DNA of 64,000 nt from Anaerovibrio lipolyticus DSM 3074. GTDB taxonomy: Bacteria; Bacillota; Negativicutes; Selenomonadales; Selenomonadaceae. The notes beneath the pieces are model-generated. The model was not told where the DNA came from. It made no database searches and worked only from the letters and a program-made list of their open reading frames with translations. The translations under genes were made by a program, and so were the position numbers. The stretch lies in assembly GCF_900141865.1 (NCBI RefSeq), contig NZ_FQYW01000010.1:1-64000 (forward strand). Direction: 5' to 3'. Below, one piece after another: positions 27,644-37,953 of the stretch (positions within the stretch are counted from its first letter, which is position 1; each line of letters begins with the position of its first letter).

Positions 27644-30600
27644 TTACTTCTCTTCCTTTAAATGCTCTTCTAACTTATCCATAATTTCAAAGGCCTGGTC
27701 CTCAGTTACAAGAATTTCCCGTGGCTTGCTGCCCTGTGGTGGGCCCACAATCTTTAACTGCTCCATGGTATCCAGGAGTCTGCCGGCACGGGTAAAGCCA
27801 ATATGATAACGGCGCTGGAAGCTGGAGGCAGAAGCATTCCCTGTCTGCATAACCAGCTCAACAGCCTGACGAAGTAATTCATCAACACTGCTTTTTACCT
27901 TGGTGTTATCACCTTCATCACCCTCGGCCTCCTGCTCAGCCTTATTGGTAAAATCAATAATCTCCTGATTAATCTCCAGCTTATGGCCCTGCTGCTTGAT
28001 GCGTTCCACTAACAATTCCACATCAGCATCACTGACAAAGGCACCCTGAACACGGGTAGCCTTTGGCTCGGTCTGAGGCTTAAAGAGCATATCGCCCTTG
28101 CCCAACAGCTTTTCTGCTCCAGCAGAATCCAAAATAGTTCTGGAATCAATCTGGGATGTAACAGCAAAGGAAATTCTGGACGGAATATTGGCCTTGATAA
28201 CGCCTGTAATAACGTTTACAGAAGGACGCTGGGTTGCCAATACCAGATAAATACCGGCTGCACGGGCCTTCTGGGCCAGACGGCAGATAGCATCCTCCAC
28301 ATCGTGAGGTGCCACCATCATTAAATCGGCCAGCTCATCGATGATAATTACTACTGAGGACATCTGCTTGTCCTTTTCCTCTGCATAATACTTGTTATAG
28401 GTCTCAATATTCTTGACCCCAGCCTGGGCAATGAGGCCATAGCGCTTTTCCATCTCCTGAACTGCCCAGTTAAGAACAGATGCCGCCTTACGGGCGTCAG
28501 TAACTACAGGGACCATCAGATGAGGAATATCATTATAAATAGACAGCTCCACCATCTTAGGGTCAATCATAATAAACTTGACCTCATCTGGCTTTGCCTT
28601 AAAGAGAATACTGGTAACAATGGTGTTGATACATACAGATTTACCGGAACCAGTGGCACCAGCCACCAGCAAATGAGGCATATCTGCAAGATTTCCGAAA
28701 ATTGCCTTACCGCTGATATCCTTACCAAAGCCCACTGTCAGCTTTGATTTGGCCTCATCAAAGGCTGGATTTTCCAAAACTTCACGGAGAGGAACGCTTT
28801 CCAGCTTGCGGTTTGGCACCTCAATGCCAATTGTGGAACGGTTTGGAATCTGCTCAATACGTACAGATGTAGCAGCCATACTAAGGGCAATATCATCAGC
28901 CAGGCCTGTGAGCTTGTTCACCTTTACACCTGGAGCCAGCTTTACCTCATAACGGGTAACAGCAGGACCATGGGTTGCTCCTAAAATAGTGGCATTAACC
29001 TTAAAATCCTTCAAGGTCTGAGCCAGGACCTTGGCCTTGGTCTGAATCTCAGCTTCCAGCTTGTCGTCCTTTTCCTTTACGACTTCCTTTAAAACGTCCT
29101 TAACATCAGGCACTTCATAAGGAGGCAATTCTACCTTTTCTTCTTTCTCCTGCAGCTGGGCACTTAATGCTGCCGCCTGGGCCAGCTTGCCAACCTCCTC
29201 GGCTGCAGCAGCTGCTCCAGCTGTCTTGGATGCTTCAAGGGCTGCTGCCTTTTCAGCTACATCAGCAGCAATATCCTCCTCATCCTCCGGAAGACTTTGT
29301 GTGAAGGAGGACTCTCCGTCGTGATCGGAGCTAAAATCAATCTTGAAGTCACTATCTACACTATCGTCAGAGTCACCAGCGGATTCATCAATGGATTTAT
29401 CAACATATTCATCAACGGAAGAATCTTCTTCGTCTTCTTCAAAATCAGTTCCTTCAAAGCTAAAGGTTTCTGAGGTTTCGTCAGACTCCTCCTCAGCATT
29501 GATAAGGTCATCAATTGAAGCTACTATCATCGGATTTATATCTTCCTCATCAGGTTCATCAGCTGGTTCCAAAACAGTTTCTGTGCTTTCTTCAATTTCA
29601 CTGACCTTGACTGTTTCATCCACATTTTCCCGTTGCTCCACAAGGAAATCCAAATCTTCCTCAGATTCCGGAGTATCTGCATTAAGGATATCCTCTTCCT
29701 CGTCGTCAAGCTCTGCATCAAAATTACCCTTTAATCGCCAGTTGTCAAAGGTTCTTTTTCCCACCTTATTGGTGTGGATATTCTTATAGCCTGATGTATC
29801 AAGCTTTTTAAGATTTCTGTCCAAATTTCCTGCTGCTTTATAGGCAAATTCACTGATATATTCTTCCTTGCTCCCACTCATATCCGGACTGTCAAACATG
29901 GCTTCATAAAGGCCTGTACCCGTGCTCTGAGCCTCATTATTCACAGGCTCTTGGGCGACAGTATTATTGACATAGGGATTATCAAAGGGCTGCTGATTCG
30001 CCTTTGAAGAAGGTGCCTGCCAAGAGGGAGCATTATCTCCCTTATTTAGTGGAATAATGGGCTCAATATTTCCTACACCTTCTCCTGCCGGGGAAAATGT
30101 CGAACTATATGAGGCGGATGAGGTGTAGTCCTGCCCGTCCATAGCCGGATCATCCATAAAGGAATCATCCCTTGTCTGGTCATAGAAGGAATTACGGCTT
30201 TTAAATTTCTGCACCTGTTCCTCTACATGGTTCTGAACCTTATTCCCCACCTTACTGCCTACGGATTTTGCATTGTCGTATACCACCTCTGCCATATCCA
30301 TGGCCACATCTGCGCCCTTTTCTGACACAGCCTTGGTGTTAAGAATACCCTGGGCCAGGGACCATGGAGTGGCCAATAAAATAGAACCGATAATAGCAGC
30401 AATAAACACAATAACAGTGCCTGCATTACCCAATGGCTTATGCAAAATGAAGGCCAGTACGCCACCCATAAGGCCACCGCCTTCGGCCAGACTGGTCGGC
30501 AACACCTCGGAACCCATCGGAATAACCATGTGATGATATAGCCCCAAAAGGGAAATAAGAAGCAGCATTACACCAATGGAGGTCTTATTAAAGCCCACCC

Positions 30601-30925
30601 GCTTATGCTTCATAATATTATAGCCACCTACTACTACAAAGAGCAGGGCTGTTACCGCCGAGCCAATACCGAAGAAATACTTTAAAAAGCTGGCTACATA
30701 ATGGCCGATATAACCCACATTTAAACCAGATAAGCCACATAAGGAAATCAAGCCAAAGGCCACAAATAAAACGCCTACTATCTCAAATTTTCTGGTAGAA
30801 GGCTCTGCCCCCACTGCCTCTGCCTCAGGGTTATTTTTCGTAATTTTTTTCTTGTTTTTAGCTTTATTTTTAGTATCCTTTTTCTCCTTCTCTTTGGAGG
30901 AGCGTTTAGTTACTTTTTTCTGCAA
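27644..30925 (-). CDS. ftsK: DNA translocase FtsK/SpoIIIE
   Basis: This septum-located motor pumps chromosomal DNA through the closing division septum and assists dimer resolution. The order is: basic Lys-rich N-terminus, four to five membrane helices (about 50-200), a very long acidic linker (about 250-620, many Glu/Asp/Ser), the alpha/beta RecA-like motor with Walker A GATGSGKSVCINT (around residue 770) and Walker B VVIIIDELADLMM, then the winged-helix gamma domain (SSFQRRYHIGFTRAGRLLD) that reads KOPS/SRS sites. At roughly 1,100 residues it is long for a Firmicute, because of the linker. TTG 30925, after GAGGTG, looks the best start; ATG 30976 is possible. Confidence 0.96.
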   Translation of the reverse strand: MQKKVTKRSSKEKEKKDTKNKAKNKKKITKNNPEAEAVGAEPSTRKFEIVGVLFVAFGLISLCGLSGLNVGYIGHYVASFLKYFFGIGSAVTALLFVVVGGYNIMKHKRVGFNKTSIGVMLLLISLLGLYHHMVIPMGSEVLPTSLAEGGGLMGGVLAFILHKPLGNAGTVIVFIAAIIGSILLATPWSLAQGILNTKAVSEKGADVAMDMAEVVYDNAKSVGSKVGNKVQNHVEEQVQKFKSRNSFYDQTRDDSFMDDPAMDGQDYTSSASYSSTFSPAGEGVGNIEPIIPLNKGDNAPSWQAPSSKANQQPFDNPYVNNTVAQEPVNNEAQSTGTGLYEAMFDSPDMSGSKEEYISEFAYKAAGNLDRNLKKLDTSGYKNIHTNKVGKRTFDNWRLKGNFDAELDDEEEDILNADTPESEEDLDFLVEQRENVDETVKVSEIEESTETVLEPADEPDEEDINPMIVASIDDLINAEEESDETSETFSFEGTDFEEDEEDSSVDEYVDKSIDESAGDSDDSVDSDFKIDFSSDHDGESSFTQSLPEDEEDIAADVAEKAAALEASKTAGAAAAAEEVGKLAQAAALSAQLQEKEEKVELPPYEVPDVKDVLKEVVKEKDDKLEAEIQTKAKVLAQTLKDFKVNATILGATHGPAVTRYEVKLAPGVKVNKLTGLADDIALSMAATSVRIEQIPNRSTIGIEVPNRKLESVPLREVLENPAFDEAKSKLTVGFGKDISGKAIFGNLADMPHLLVAGATGSGKSVCINTIVTSILFKAKPDEVKFIMIDPKMVELSIYNDIPHLMVPVVTDARKAASVLNWAVQEMEKRYGLIAQAGVKNIETYNKYYAEEKDKQMSSVVIIIDELADLMMVAPHDVEDAICRLAQKARAAGIYLVLATQRPSVNVITGVIKANIPSRISFAVTSQIDSRTILDSAGAEKLLGKGDMLFKPQTEPKATRVQGAFVSDADVELLVERIKQQGHKLEINQEIIDFTNKAEQEAEGDEGDNTKVKSSVDELLRQAVELVMQTGNASASSFQRRYHIGFTRAGRLLDTMEQLKIVGPPQGSKPREILVTEDQAFEIMDKLEEHLKEEK

Positions 30926-31009
30926 AATTTTCACCTCGTATAACAAATCCGTTAACATCGGATTAATTTGAAACACCAGTTTATTATAACAAAATCAGAC
31001 GAATAATAA

Positions 31010-31036
31010 AAGGCTTGAGAATATATCTCAAGCCTT
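31010..31036 (-). terminator. Intrinsic terminator of the RelA/SpoT-fold gene
   Basis: AAGGCTTGAGA (31010-31020) pairs perfectly with TCTCAAGCCTT (31026-31036). The minus strand continues TTTATTATTC. It separates the gene at 31092 from ftsK. Confidence 0.8.
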
Positions 31037-31091
31037 AACCCCTTATGTTACGGTCTTTTTTACCAATATTTAACTTCCGCCTATATAAAAG

Positions 31092-31808
31092 TTAAATAGC
31101 CCTTTTATAATTTTTCAACTGATAAATTCCCGTAGGCAATGGCAGCTTATCATAGGTATTCCTTATTATTGCATGGAGGACCGCTTTTCGTGCAATACTT
31201 GTTTCGGGCTTGCGCCATTCCTCATAAAGCTTATGAGTAACGTGATAAGCCTTAAGCGTTTCCTGGGAATGTATCTGTATTTCAAAGGTCTGGCCGGATG
31301 GACTCAGAACGTTAAGATGAACCGACTTATACCGACCTTTATGGTTAAGATATTTATTGTCGATTTCATAAAGAATGTAGCCCTTCTCCTCAAGGAGCAA
31401 CACCGTCTTAAGAACCTTATCCGCCATTTCATCATGCTGAACCAGCTCTGTATAACGAATCAGGTCGCCTAATTCAGCCACATAAGCATAATCCTGCTTT
31501 GGAGCTTCACCTGACAACAGAGCAGCATTAGTAAGGCGTTCAATCTTTTTCTTGATGCTGGAGGCTGTTTTAATTGAATACTCCAACCCCACCATGGTAG
31601 TATCCAATTTATTGGCTATATCCAGCATATCCTTAGTAATGTATGGTTCCTTGGCTATGGCCATGTTGTAAATCATCTGGGCCCGTGGCTGACATCCTGC
31701 TATAACATTATCCTGGGCTGCAGCACTACCGGAAACTACACCTTTATCAACGATATTACATAATGGCATTGATAAATTGTTTGTTTTTGAATAAATTAAT
31801 TCTTTCAT
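31092..31808 (-). CDS. RelA/SpoT-fold nucleotidyltransferase-like protein
   Basis: A 238-residue cytoplasmic protein that appears to contain a diverged RelA/SpoT synthetase fold. The candidate landmarks are SIKTASSIKKKIER (substrate-loop region), LGDLIRYTE (compare D-x-x-G-x-R), YKSVHLNV (compare Y-R-S-V/I-H) and FEIQIHS (compare E-I-Q-V/I-R-T). The usual Gly and Arg of the acceptor site are partly replaced. Canonical small alarmone synthetases make (p)ppGpp; related folds in toxins pyrophosphorylate tRNA or make (pp)pApp. The first 60 residues match nothing I know. It is a single gene with its own terminator and no visible antitoxin partner. Confidence 0.7.
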   Translation of the reverse strand: MKELIYSKTNNLSMPLCNIVDKGVVSGSAAAQDNVIAGCQPRAQMIYNMAIAKEPYITKDMLDIANKLDTTMVGLEYSIKTASSIKKKIERLTNAALLSGEAPKQDYAYVAELGDLIRYTELVQHDEMADKVLKTVLLLEEKGYILYEIDNKYLNHKGRYKSVHLNVLSPSGQTFEIQIHSQETLKAYHVTHKLYEEWRKPETSIARKAVLHAIIRNTYDKLPLPTGIYQLKNYKRAI

Positions 31809-31924
31809 CTTTTCACCCCTATTTGATCTCAGATGATTTTTTCCCTTTTCATCATTACATACGGACAGTATAGTGATGTATTACAAAAGATTTAATTAAA
31901 ATTAAATTAAATTTCACTAAAAAA

Positions 31925-31954
31925 TGTCCCAGCCAACTAATTATGACTGGGACA
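31925..31954 (-). terminator. Intrinsic terminator of the efflux operon
   Basis: TGTCCCAG (31925-31932) pairs with CTGGGACA (31947-31954). The minus strand continues with a run of six T. It lies 22 bases after the stop codon of the RND transporter gene. Confidence 0.85.
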
Positions 31955-31975
31955 ATTTTTATCATTTAGAATTCA

Positions 31976-34900
31976 TCATTCTTTATGCTCTGTAATAGCT
32001 TCTGTTTTCTTCTTAAACTTCTGTGACAACCAGATTACCACGCAGTACAGTACAGGAATAAGGAATATTCCCAAACAGGTGGCAAACAGCATACCGCCTA
32101 CTACCGCTGTACCCATACTGTTTCTGGCCGCTGCACCGGCACCGCTGGCAGTAGCCAGTGGCAAACAGCCGATAATAAAGGCCAGAGATGTCATAAGTAT
32201 TGGACGTAGTCGTAACCCAGCAGCCTCAATAGTTGCCTTTATAGGGTCCATTCCAGCATCTACACGGGCCTTGGCAAACTCAACTATGAGGATGGCATTC
32301 TTAGCCGCCAAACCCATGAGCATGATTACACCAATCTGCATGTAAACACTGTTTTGAAGTCCACCATTCAAATGTCCGAAAAGGGCTTCAATATTCAGCA
32401 GAGCATACTGTACAAAGAAGGCTCCAAAGAGTCCTGTAGGTACAGATAGAAGAACGGAGAACGGAACACTCCAGCTCTCATACAGAGCAGCCAGACAGAG
32501 GAATACAAATACTACTGAAAGGAGCATAATCTGTCCGGTGGATCCAGAGGACTTTTTCTCCTCACGGCTCTGACCAGACCATTCAACCATGAATCCGGCC
32601 GGTGCTTTTTCCTTTACAACCTCCTCTATGGCAGCCAATGCCTGCCCGGAGCTGTAGCCATCAGCCACAGAGCCCTGAATACCAATGCTTCTGGCACCAT
32701 TAAATCTGGTAACAACTGATGTAGAGGTGGAAATTTTTGGAGTAAGAAGGCTGTCCAAAGGAACCATGGCCCCTACATTATTACTTACAAAGCAGAACTT
32801 CAGGGCCTCAGACTCGCTTCGATATTGAGCATCAGACTGCATCATAACCTTATACGTTCTACCAAATTGAACGAAATCATTAACCTGGGTACCACCATAG
32901 TTAATCTGCAATGCAGTAAATACGTCAGCAAGATTTACCCCCATCTGCTTAACCTTTTCCCTGTCCACATCATATTTACAAATTGGTGAATCAATGGAGA
33001 AGGTACTGTATACCATTTCAAGCTCAGGCCTCTGATTAGCAGCCAACAGAATTTCCTTTAAGAGAGTATCCAGCTCCTTATCCGTATGGCCAGTTACATC
33101 CTGCAGCTGCATACTCCAGCCACCGACCATACCCAAACCAGGTAGGGATGGCGGGAGAATACCCATAATCTGAGCCTCATTATGCTTTAAGCCCAAAATA
33201 TTGGAATTTCTGATAATGGACATAATGGAAAGATCATCAGTGGTACGTTCATCCCATTTATCCAAGCATACAAACAGGGTACCCGCATTGGATTTAGTAC
33301 CGGATGAAAGTACATCATAACCAGAAACCTTCAAAATATGAGAGATTCCCGGTACATCCTTCAGCTCATCAGCATAGGCATCCATAGTATCGTATGTACG
33401 ATTCAGGGAAGTACCCTCTGGCATCGTAACTGATACGATAAAATAGCCCTGGTCTTCGTCCGGAACAAAGGTGGATGGCAATACCTTGAAGAAAAAGCCT
33501 GCCAATACGCATATTACCAGCAATGAAGCCAAACCGGTCTTGGCATGATCAATAATCCATGCAACACCGCCAGTATAGCGGTTCTGGGTACGATCAAACC
33601 AATCGTTAAAACGATCAAAAAATCTGTCCAAGAAATTTTCATTATGCTTTTCACTATGTGGCTTCATTAATGTGGCACAAAGAGCAGGGGTAAGGGTCAG
33701 AGCAATGAAGGCTGACAATGCCATAGACACTACAATGGTCAAAGCAAACTGACGATAAAGTACACCCGTTGTACCAGAAATGAAAGCAACAGGGATAAAT
33801 ACTGCTGAAAGAACGAATGCAATAGCCACTACCGGCCCCTGCACCTCGTCCATGGCCTTCTCTGTAGCTTCCACAGGTCCCAGACCATCACGTTGCATGT
33901 GGGATTCAACATTTTCTACTACAACTATGGCATCATCTACAACCAGACCTATGGCCAGAACCATAGCAAAGAGAGTCAATGTATTAATGGAAAAGCCTAA
34001 AATGATAAAGCTTGCAAAGGTACCGATAAGGGATACCGGAATAGCCAAAACTGGAATAAGGGTTGCTCTCCAGCTCTGGAGGAAAAGGAATACAATGATG
34101 ATAACCAAAGCCAGTGCCTCTTTAAAGGTCTGTACTACTTCACCGATGGATTCTGAAATAAACTCAGTATTATCGATGATAGGAACGTATTTCATATCAT
34201 CCGGAAAATCCTTGGAGGCTTCTTCCAATACCTTTTTTACTTCACCGATGGTTTCCATGGCGTTGGCATCATCTGTCAATTTAATACCAAAACCAGCTGC
34301 CGGGGCACCATCACAATCGGAAATTACCGAAGTAGTCTTGGCACCAGTCTCAACCTTTGCCACATCTTTAAGATATATGCAGGAACCATCGTAATTGGTC
34401 TTCAAAATAATATTTCCAAATTGTTCAGGAGTTACAAGACGGCCTTCCAAGCTGCCTGTATATTGCTTCTCCTGATTGTTCGGTGCAGGAAGCTGACCGA
34501 TAGTTCCCGCAGGAGCCTGAACATTCTGTTCCTGAATAGCATTTTTAACATCCGTAATAGTAATGCCCAACTCGGCCAATCTGTCAGGATTCAACCACAC
34601 ACGCATGGAATAAGTGGAACCGAAGGAGGATACCTCACCTACACCTGAGATACGTTTAAGACTGTCCACAATGTAGATATTGGCATAGTTCATCAAAAAG
34701 GTACGCTTAAAGGTACCATTTGGAGAAACCATTGCGAACATATAGGTCATATCACTGGAGGATTTTCTGGTGGTAACACCTGTCGCCTGCACATCAGATG
34801 GCAGACTGGCATTGGCAATGGATACATTGTTCTGAACCAATACGGAGTCCATATTACCATCTGTTCCCAAAGCGAACCTTACGTCCAAGCTGTAGCTACC

Positions 34901-35155
34901 ACTATCATCGGAGGTAGAAGACATATAATCCATGCCCTGGGTACCATTAACCTGCTCCTCAATAACCTGGGCCACTGTCTGATTAATTACACTGGCGTTG
35001 GCACCAATGTAGGTGGTGCTGACATTAATGGTTGGCTGACTAATCTGAGGATACTGGGCTATTGGCAAGCTCAATCCCGCCAATGTACCCATAATTACAA
35101 TGATAATGGCTATAACAATGGCGAAAATCGGGCGATGTATAAAAAATCGAGCCAT
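31976..35155 (-). CDS. RND efflux transporter (AcrB/MexB, HAE1 family)
   Basis: A 1059-residue proton-driven inner-membrane pump that expels hydrophobic compounds through a periplasmic adaptor and TolC-like channel. TM1 with FFIHRPIFAIVIAI, then a large porter domain (SQPTINVSTTYIGANASVIN), TM4 with the proton-relay pair in GLVVDDAIVVVENVE, a second porter domain and TM10 with LMGLAAKNAILIVEFAKA (relay Lys). Complete length. It is the last gene of the tolC-adaptor-pump operon, 13 bases after the adaptor gene. The substrate range is not readable, though the family often handles bile salts and drugs. Confidence 0.97.
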   Translation of the reverse strand: MARFFIHRPIFAIVIAIIIVIMGTLAGLSLPIAQYPQISQPTINVSTTYIGANASVINQTVAQVIEEQVNGTQGMDYMSSTSDDSGSYSLDVRFALGTDGNMDSVLVQNNVSIANASLPSDVQATGVTTRKSSSDMTYMFAMVSPNGTFKRTFLMNYANIYIVDSLKRISGVGEVSSFGSTYSMRVWLNPDRLAELGITITDVKNAIQEQNVQAPAGTIGQLPAPNNQEKQYTGSLEGRLVTPEQFGNIILKTNYDGSCIYLKDVAKVETGAKTTSVISDCDGAPAAGFGIKLTDDANAMETIGEVKKVLEEASKDFPDDMKYVPIIDNTEFISESIGEVVQTFKEALALVIIIVFLFLQSWRATLIPVLAIPVSLIGTFASFIILGFSINTLTLFAMVLAIGLVVDDAIVVVENVESHMQRDGLGPVEATEKAMDEVQGPVVAIAFVLSAVFIPVAFISGTTGVLYRQFALTIVVSMALSAFIALTLTPALCATLMKPHSEKHNENFLDRFFDRFNDWFDRTQNRYTGGVAWIIDHAKTGLASLLVICVLAGFFFKVLPSTFVPDEDQGYFIVSVTMPEGTSLNRTYDTMDAYADELKDVPGISHILKVSGYDVLSSGTKSNAGTLFVCLDKWDERTTDDLSIMSIIRNSNILGLKHNEAQIMGILPPSLPGLGMVGGWSMQLQDVTGHTDKELDTLLKEILLAANQRPELEMVYSTFSIDSPICKYDVDREKVKQMGVNLADVFTALQINYGGTQVNDFVQFGRTYKVMMQSDAQYRSESEALKFCFVSNNVGAMVPLDSLLTPKISTSTSVVTRFNGARSIGIQGSVADGYSSGQALAAIEEVVKEKAPAGFMVEWSGQSREEKKSSGSTGQIMLLSVVFVFLCLAALYESWSVPFSVLLSVPTGLFGAFFVQYALLNIEALFGHLNGGLQNSVYMQIGVIMLMGLAAKNAILIVEFAKARVDAGMDPIKATIEAAGLRLRPILMTSLAFIIGCLPLATASGAGAAARNSMGTAVVGGMLFATCLGIFLIPVLYCVVIWLSQKFKKKTEAITEHKE

Positions 35156-35168
35156 AATTCCCGCCTCC

Positions 35169-36380
35169 TTATGACTTGCTTACAATATCAGTGGATTCCT
35201 TAAGGGAGAAGCCCATATCATCTGCAGTTACCATAGTAACATCCAGGTCCTTGCCGGACTGGAGATTTGTCAGGCCATCCACGATAACAGCGTCATCCTT
35301 GGTTAATCCTTTTTTAACTACATAATAACTGCCAACCTTTTCACCCAAAACAACATTCTTAGAGAGGGATTTGCCATTCTCGTCCACTACCAGCACAAAG
35401 GTCTCCTCCAAAAGCTGCTGAACAGCTCTCTGAGGTACCAAAACAGCATCCTTCACCGTTACATCCAAGAACTTTACCCGGGCAAACATACCAGGCAGCA
35501 ATGCCCCATAAGGATTGCTAAACAGTGCTTTTATGGTAAGTGAACCAGAATTATCATTAAAGGATCTGTCAGCAGCAGTTATTTTACCTACTAATGGGTA
35601 CTCGTAGCCATTTGACAGCACTATTTTAACAGGTGGCAAATCAGAATTATCTGAATTATCCTGGCCGTTAGCATCAACCAATCCTTCTTCCATTGCCTTG
35701 GCCAAAATATTCAGATACTCAGTCTCACTTACACTGAACTGGGCATAAATAGGATCCAAGGAACCAATGGATACCAGCTTGGTGCTGCCGGCGGTGGCAT
35801 AAGTTCCCACAGCCACATCATCCACGGAAACACGGCCGCTCATAGGAGCATATACGATGGTATCGTCCAAATTCTCCTGAGCCTTTCTGACAGCTGCTCT
35901 TTCAGAATCTACTGTAGCCATATTTGCCTTCACGTCTTCTCTCTGATTAAAGAGGGACTGCTCAGAAATTGCCTTGTCATTAAATAACACTTCATCTCTG
36001 TACAAATCATCCTGGGATTTTCTAAGGTCTGATTCTGCCTTATGAAGCTTTGCCTCAGCCTCTATAACTGCTGACTCATACTGTCTGGAATCAATACGAT
36101 ACAAAGGCTGACCCTCTCTAACGGTGTCCCCGCCCTTAAAGTATTTCTCCATAATGCTTCCGGAAACTCTGGAATGTACCTCAACATCATTCATACCCTT
36201 TAACTGTCCCGGATAGCTGTAGGATACTGGCGCATCCTGCTGAAGTACCTTCATGGCCTTAACAGGAGTTTTTCCAGAGGAAGCCTGTTCATCGCCACCA
36301 CAGCCAGCAAAAATCATACTGGTCATTAATGCAAGAGCACCGATAACTGCCCCAGCTTTTTTTCCACTAAAACCCATCAC
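35169..36380 (-). CDS. RND periplasmic adaptor lipoprotein (AcrA/MexA type)
   Basis: The 403-residue membrane fusion protein bridges the pump and the outer-membrane channel. The signal peptide ends in a lipobox (MIFAGCGG; Cys27), so it is anchored to the inner membrane. Features are the lipoyl half-motif (VEVHSRVSGSIMEKYFKGGD), an alpha-hairpin (about 100-155, KAESDLRKSQDDLYRDEVLF), the second lipoyl half (VYAPMSGRVSVDDVAVGTYA) and beta-barrel and membrane-proximal domains (LFSNPYGALLPGMFARV; VPQRAVQQ). It starts 4 bases after the tolC-like gene stop. Confidence 0.96.
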   Translation of the reverse strand: MMGFSGKKAGAVIGALALMTSMIFAGCGGDEQASSGKTPVKAMKVLQQDAPVSYSYPGQLKGMNDVEVHSRVSGSIMEKYFKGGDTVREGQPLYRIDSRQYESAVIEAEAKLHKAESDLRKSQDDLYRDEVLFNDKAISEQSLFNQREDVKANMATVDSERAAVRKAQENLDDTIVYAPMSGRVSVDDVAVGTYATAGSTKLVSIGSLDPIYAQFSVSETEYLNILAKAMEEGLVDANGQDNSDNSDLPPVKIVLSNGYEYPLVGKITAADRSFNDNSGSLTIKALFSNPYGALLPGMFARVKFLDVTVKDAVLVPQRAVQQLLEETFVLVVDENGKSLSKNVVLGEKVGSYYVVKKGLTKDDAVIVDGLTNLQSGKDLDVTMVTADDMGFSLKESTDIVSKS

Positions 36381-36383
36381 CAG

Positions 36384-37730
36384 TTATTCCCCCTTCTTCT
36401 CGCTATTTTCTAAAGTCTGACGATAAGGTGTTACATCTAAATCAACGGGAACACCCATGGCTGTATCAAGACTTGCTCTACTGTAATTGTACTTATACAG
36501 GGCGTTGATAAAGTCGCCCTTGGCGGAAACCAGTTTATCCTGGGCATCCATAACCTCAAGGTTGGTGCCCACACCTGCGTTATAGCGAACTACCTCAATG
36601 CGATAATCCTCATGGGCTTTCTCCAGTGCTTCACGCATGGTACCGATATTTTCCTCTGCTGCCTGCATATTTAGATATGCAGTACGAACCTCCAGCCTTA
36701 CATTGTTTAACTTATCCTTCAATTCAGCTTCGGCACGATGCACAGCAGCCTTCTTTTTATTCACCTGGGCAGAGGTTATTCCACTGTCAAAGATGTCCCA
36801 GCTAAGTGCAACTCCGGCAGTCCAGCTGTCTGAGGTTACACTATCGGTCTTAAAGGCAGAACTGCCCCCGATATTACGGCCGACCCCGGCATCCAGTTTT
36901 GGACGCATTCCCGATTTTGCAGCCTCCATTTCAGCCTTTTTCTGTCTGAGATTAAATTCCTTTTGGAACAAATCCGGACGATGAAGCTTTGCATATTCAT
37001 CACACTCAGGCAATGTAAAGGCATATTTTTCATATTCCAGCTGCTCTCTTGGATTCGTCTCCGTTTCCATTGGCAGTCCAACATCATTATTAAAGGTAGC
37101 CACTGCCACATGATAGTCATTGACCGCCGTCACCAATTTCTGTTTTTCCTCAGCCAAGGAAACCTCTGAACTTAGTACATCCTTCTGGGCCACTACCCCC
37201 GCCCTTAATTTGGCATTTACGTTGTCCAGATGGGCCTGCAGATTATTGACAGATTCCTGATAAACCTCTACTTCACTGCGGCACTTTAATATGTAGTAAT
37301 AATCCCCTGAAACAGTATTACGAATATTCTGCTTGGTACGTTCATACTCAAGCTCTGCTCCGGATAGTCCCATCTCAGCAGCCTTAATACCATTTTCTAC
37401 TCTCCCGCCAGAATATATGGGCATAGAAAATGAAAACTGATTACCATATAAACCGTTGTGATTCCACCCCTCATAGGCTTTTCCCCCTACACGATAGGCG
37501 GTACTGGTCCAGTTTACTTTGGGTCCACCATTCCGGCGTGCTTCTCTAAGACTCCAGTAGGCACTATCCAGATCGGCTCCGCTTTCCTCAATTGAATAGT
37601 TGTTCTCAAGGGCTAATCGTATACCTTCATCAAGAGTCATATCCACACGCTCTGCTGAAGATGTACCAAAAGCAGTAAGCACAGCCAAAGCTAATGCAAT
37701 AGCTCCAGCCCTTTTCTTCCTGGATTTCAT
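36384..37730 (-). CDS. TolC-family outer-membrane efflux protein
   Basis: A protein of about 448 residues with a signal peptide (MKSRKKRAGAIALALAVLTA) and two TolC repeats of long coiled helices (TLDEGIRLALENNYSIEESG; ALEKAHEDYRIEVVRYNAGV, with the typical YNAGVGTNLEVMDAQ). It forms the outer-membrane exit duct for the pump. ATG 37730 is placed properly after AGGGGG; an in-frame start eight codons upstream is not. First gene of the operon tolC-adaptor-RND. Its presence is direct evidence of an outer membrane. Confidence 0.95.
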   Translation of the reverse strand: MKSRKKRAGAIALALAVLTAFGTSSAERVDMTLDEGIRLALENNYSIEESGADLDSAYWSLREARRNGGPKVNWTSTAYRVGGKAYEGWNHNGLYGNQFSFSMPIYSGGRVENGIKAAEMGLSGAELEYERTKQNIRNTVSGDYYYILKCRSEVEVYQESVNNLQAHLDNVNAKLRAGVVAQKDVLSSEVSLAEEKQKLVTAVNDYHVAVATFNNDVGLPMETETNPREQLEYEKYAFTLPECDEYAKLHRPDLFQKEFNLRQKKAEMEAAKSGMRPKLDAGVGRNIGGSSAFKTDSVTSDSWTAGVALSWDIFDSGITSAQVNKKKAAVHRAEAELKDKLNNVRLEVRTAYLNMQAAEENIGTMREALEKAHEDYRIEVVRYNAGVGTNLEVMDAQDKLVSAKGDFINALYKYNYSRASLDTAMGVPVDLDVTPYRQTLENSEKKGE

Positions 37731-37886
37731 ATAGAACATCCCCCCTGTGTTCAAATGAACTAAGCAATATACAATTTGCTGAATGAAATAAAGAAAATAA
37801 TTGCATAACCCACGTTATTATTTCTATATCTCAATAAAAAAATCCTGCATTCTTAAAAAAAACAATGTAATGCTCCCCTAAGAAAA

Positions 37887-37916
37887 AATCCCCAACTGCT
37901 TAAACAGTCAGGGATT
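37887..37916 (-). terminator. Intrinsic terminator after the RNase H gene
   Basis: AATCCC (37887-37892) with GGGATT (37911-37916) and inner ACTG/CAGT make the stem. The minus strand continues TTTTTTCTTAGG. It ends the mtaD-rnhA transcript before the tolC operon promoter region. Confidence 0.7.
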
Positions 37917-37953
37917 AAAAATGTATATCCTAAAATTATATGAAATTGGTAAT

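Noticed and set aside
29343-29789. Serine-rich 148-residue plus-strand frame opposite ftsK
   Set aside because: Arises from the acidic GAA/GAT-rich linker of ftsK read on the other strand.
31092-31808. Toxin-antitoxin pair around the RelA/SpoT-fold gene
   Set aside because: No small partner gene could be read within the flanking 100-170 bases on either side.
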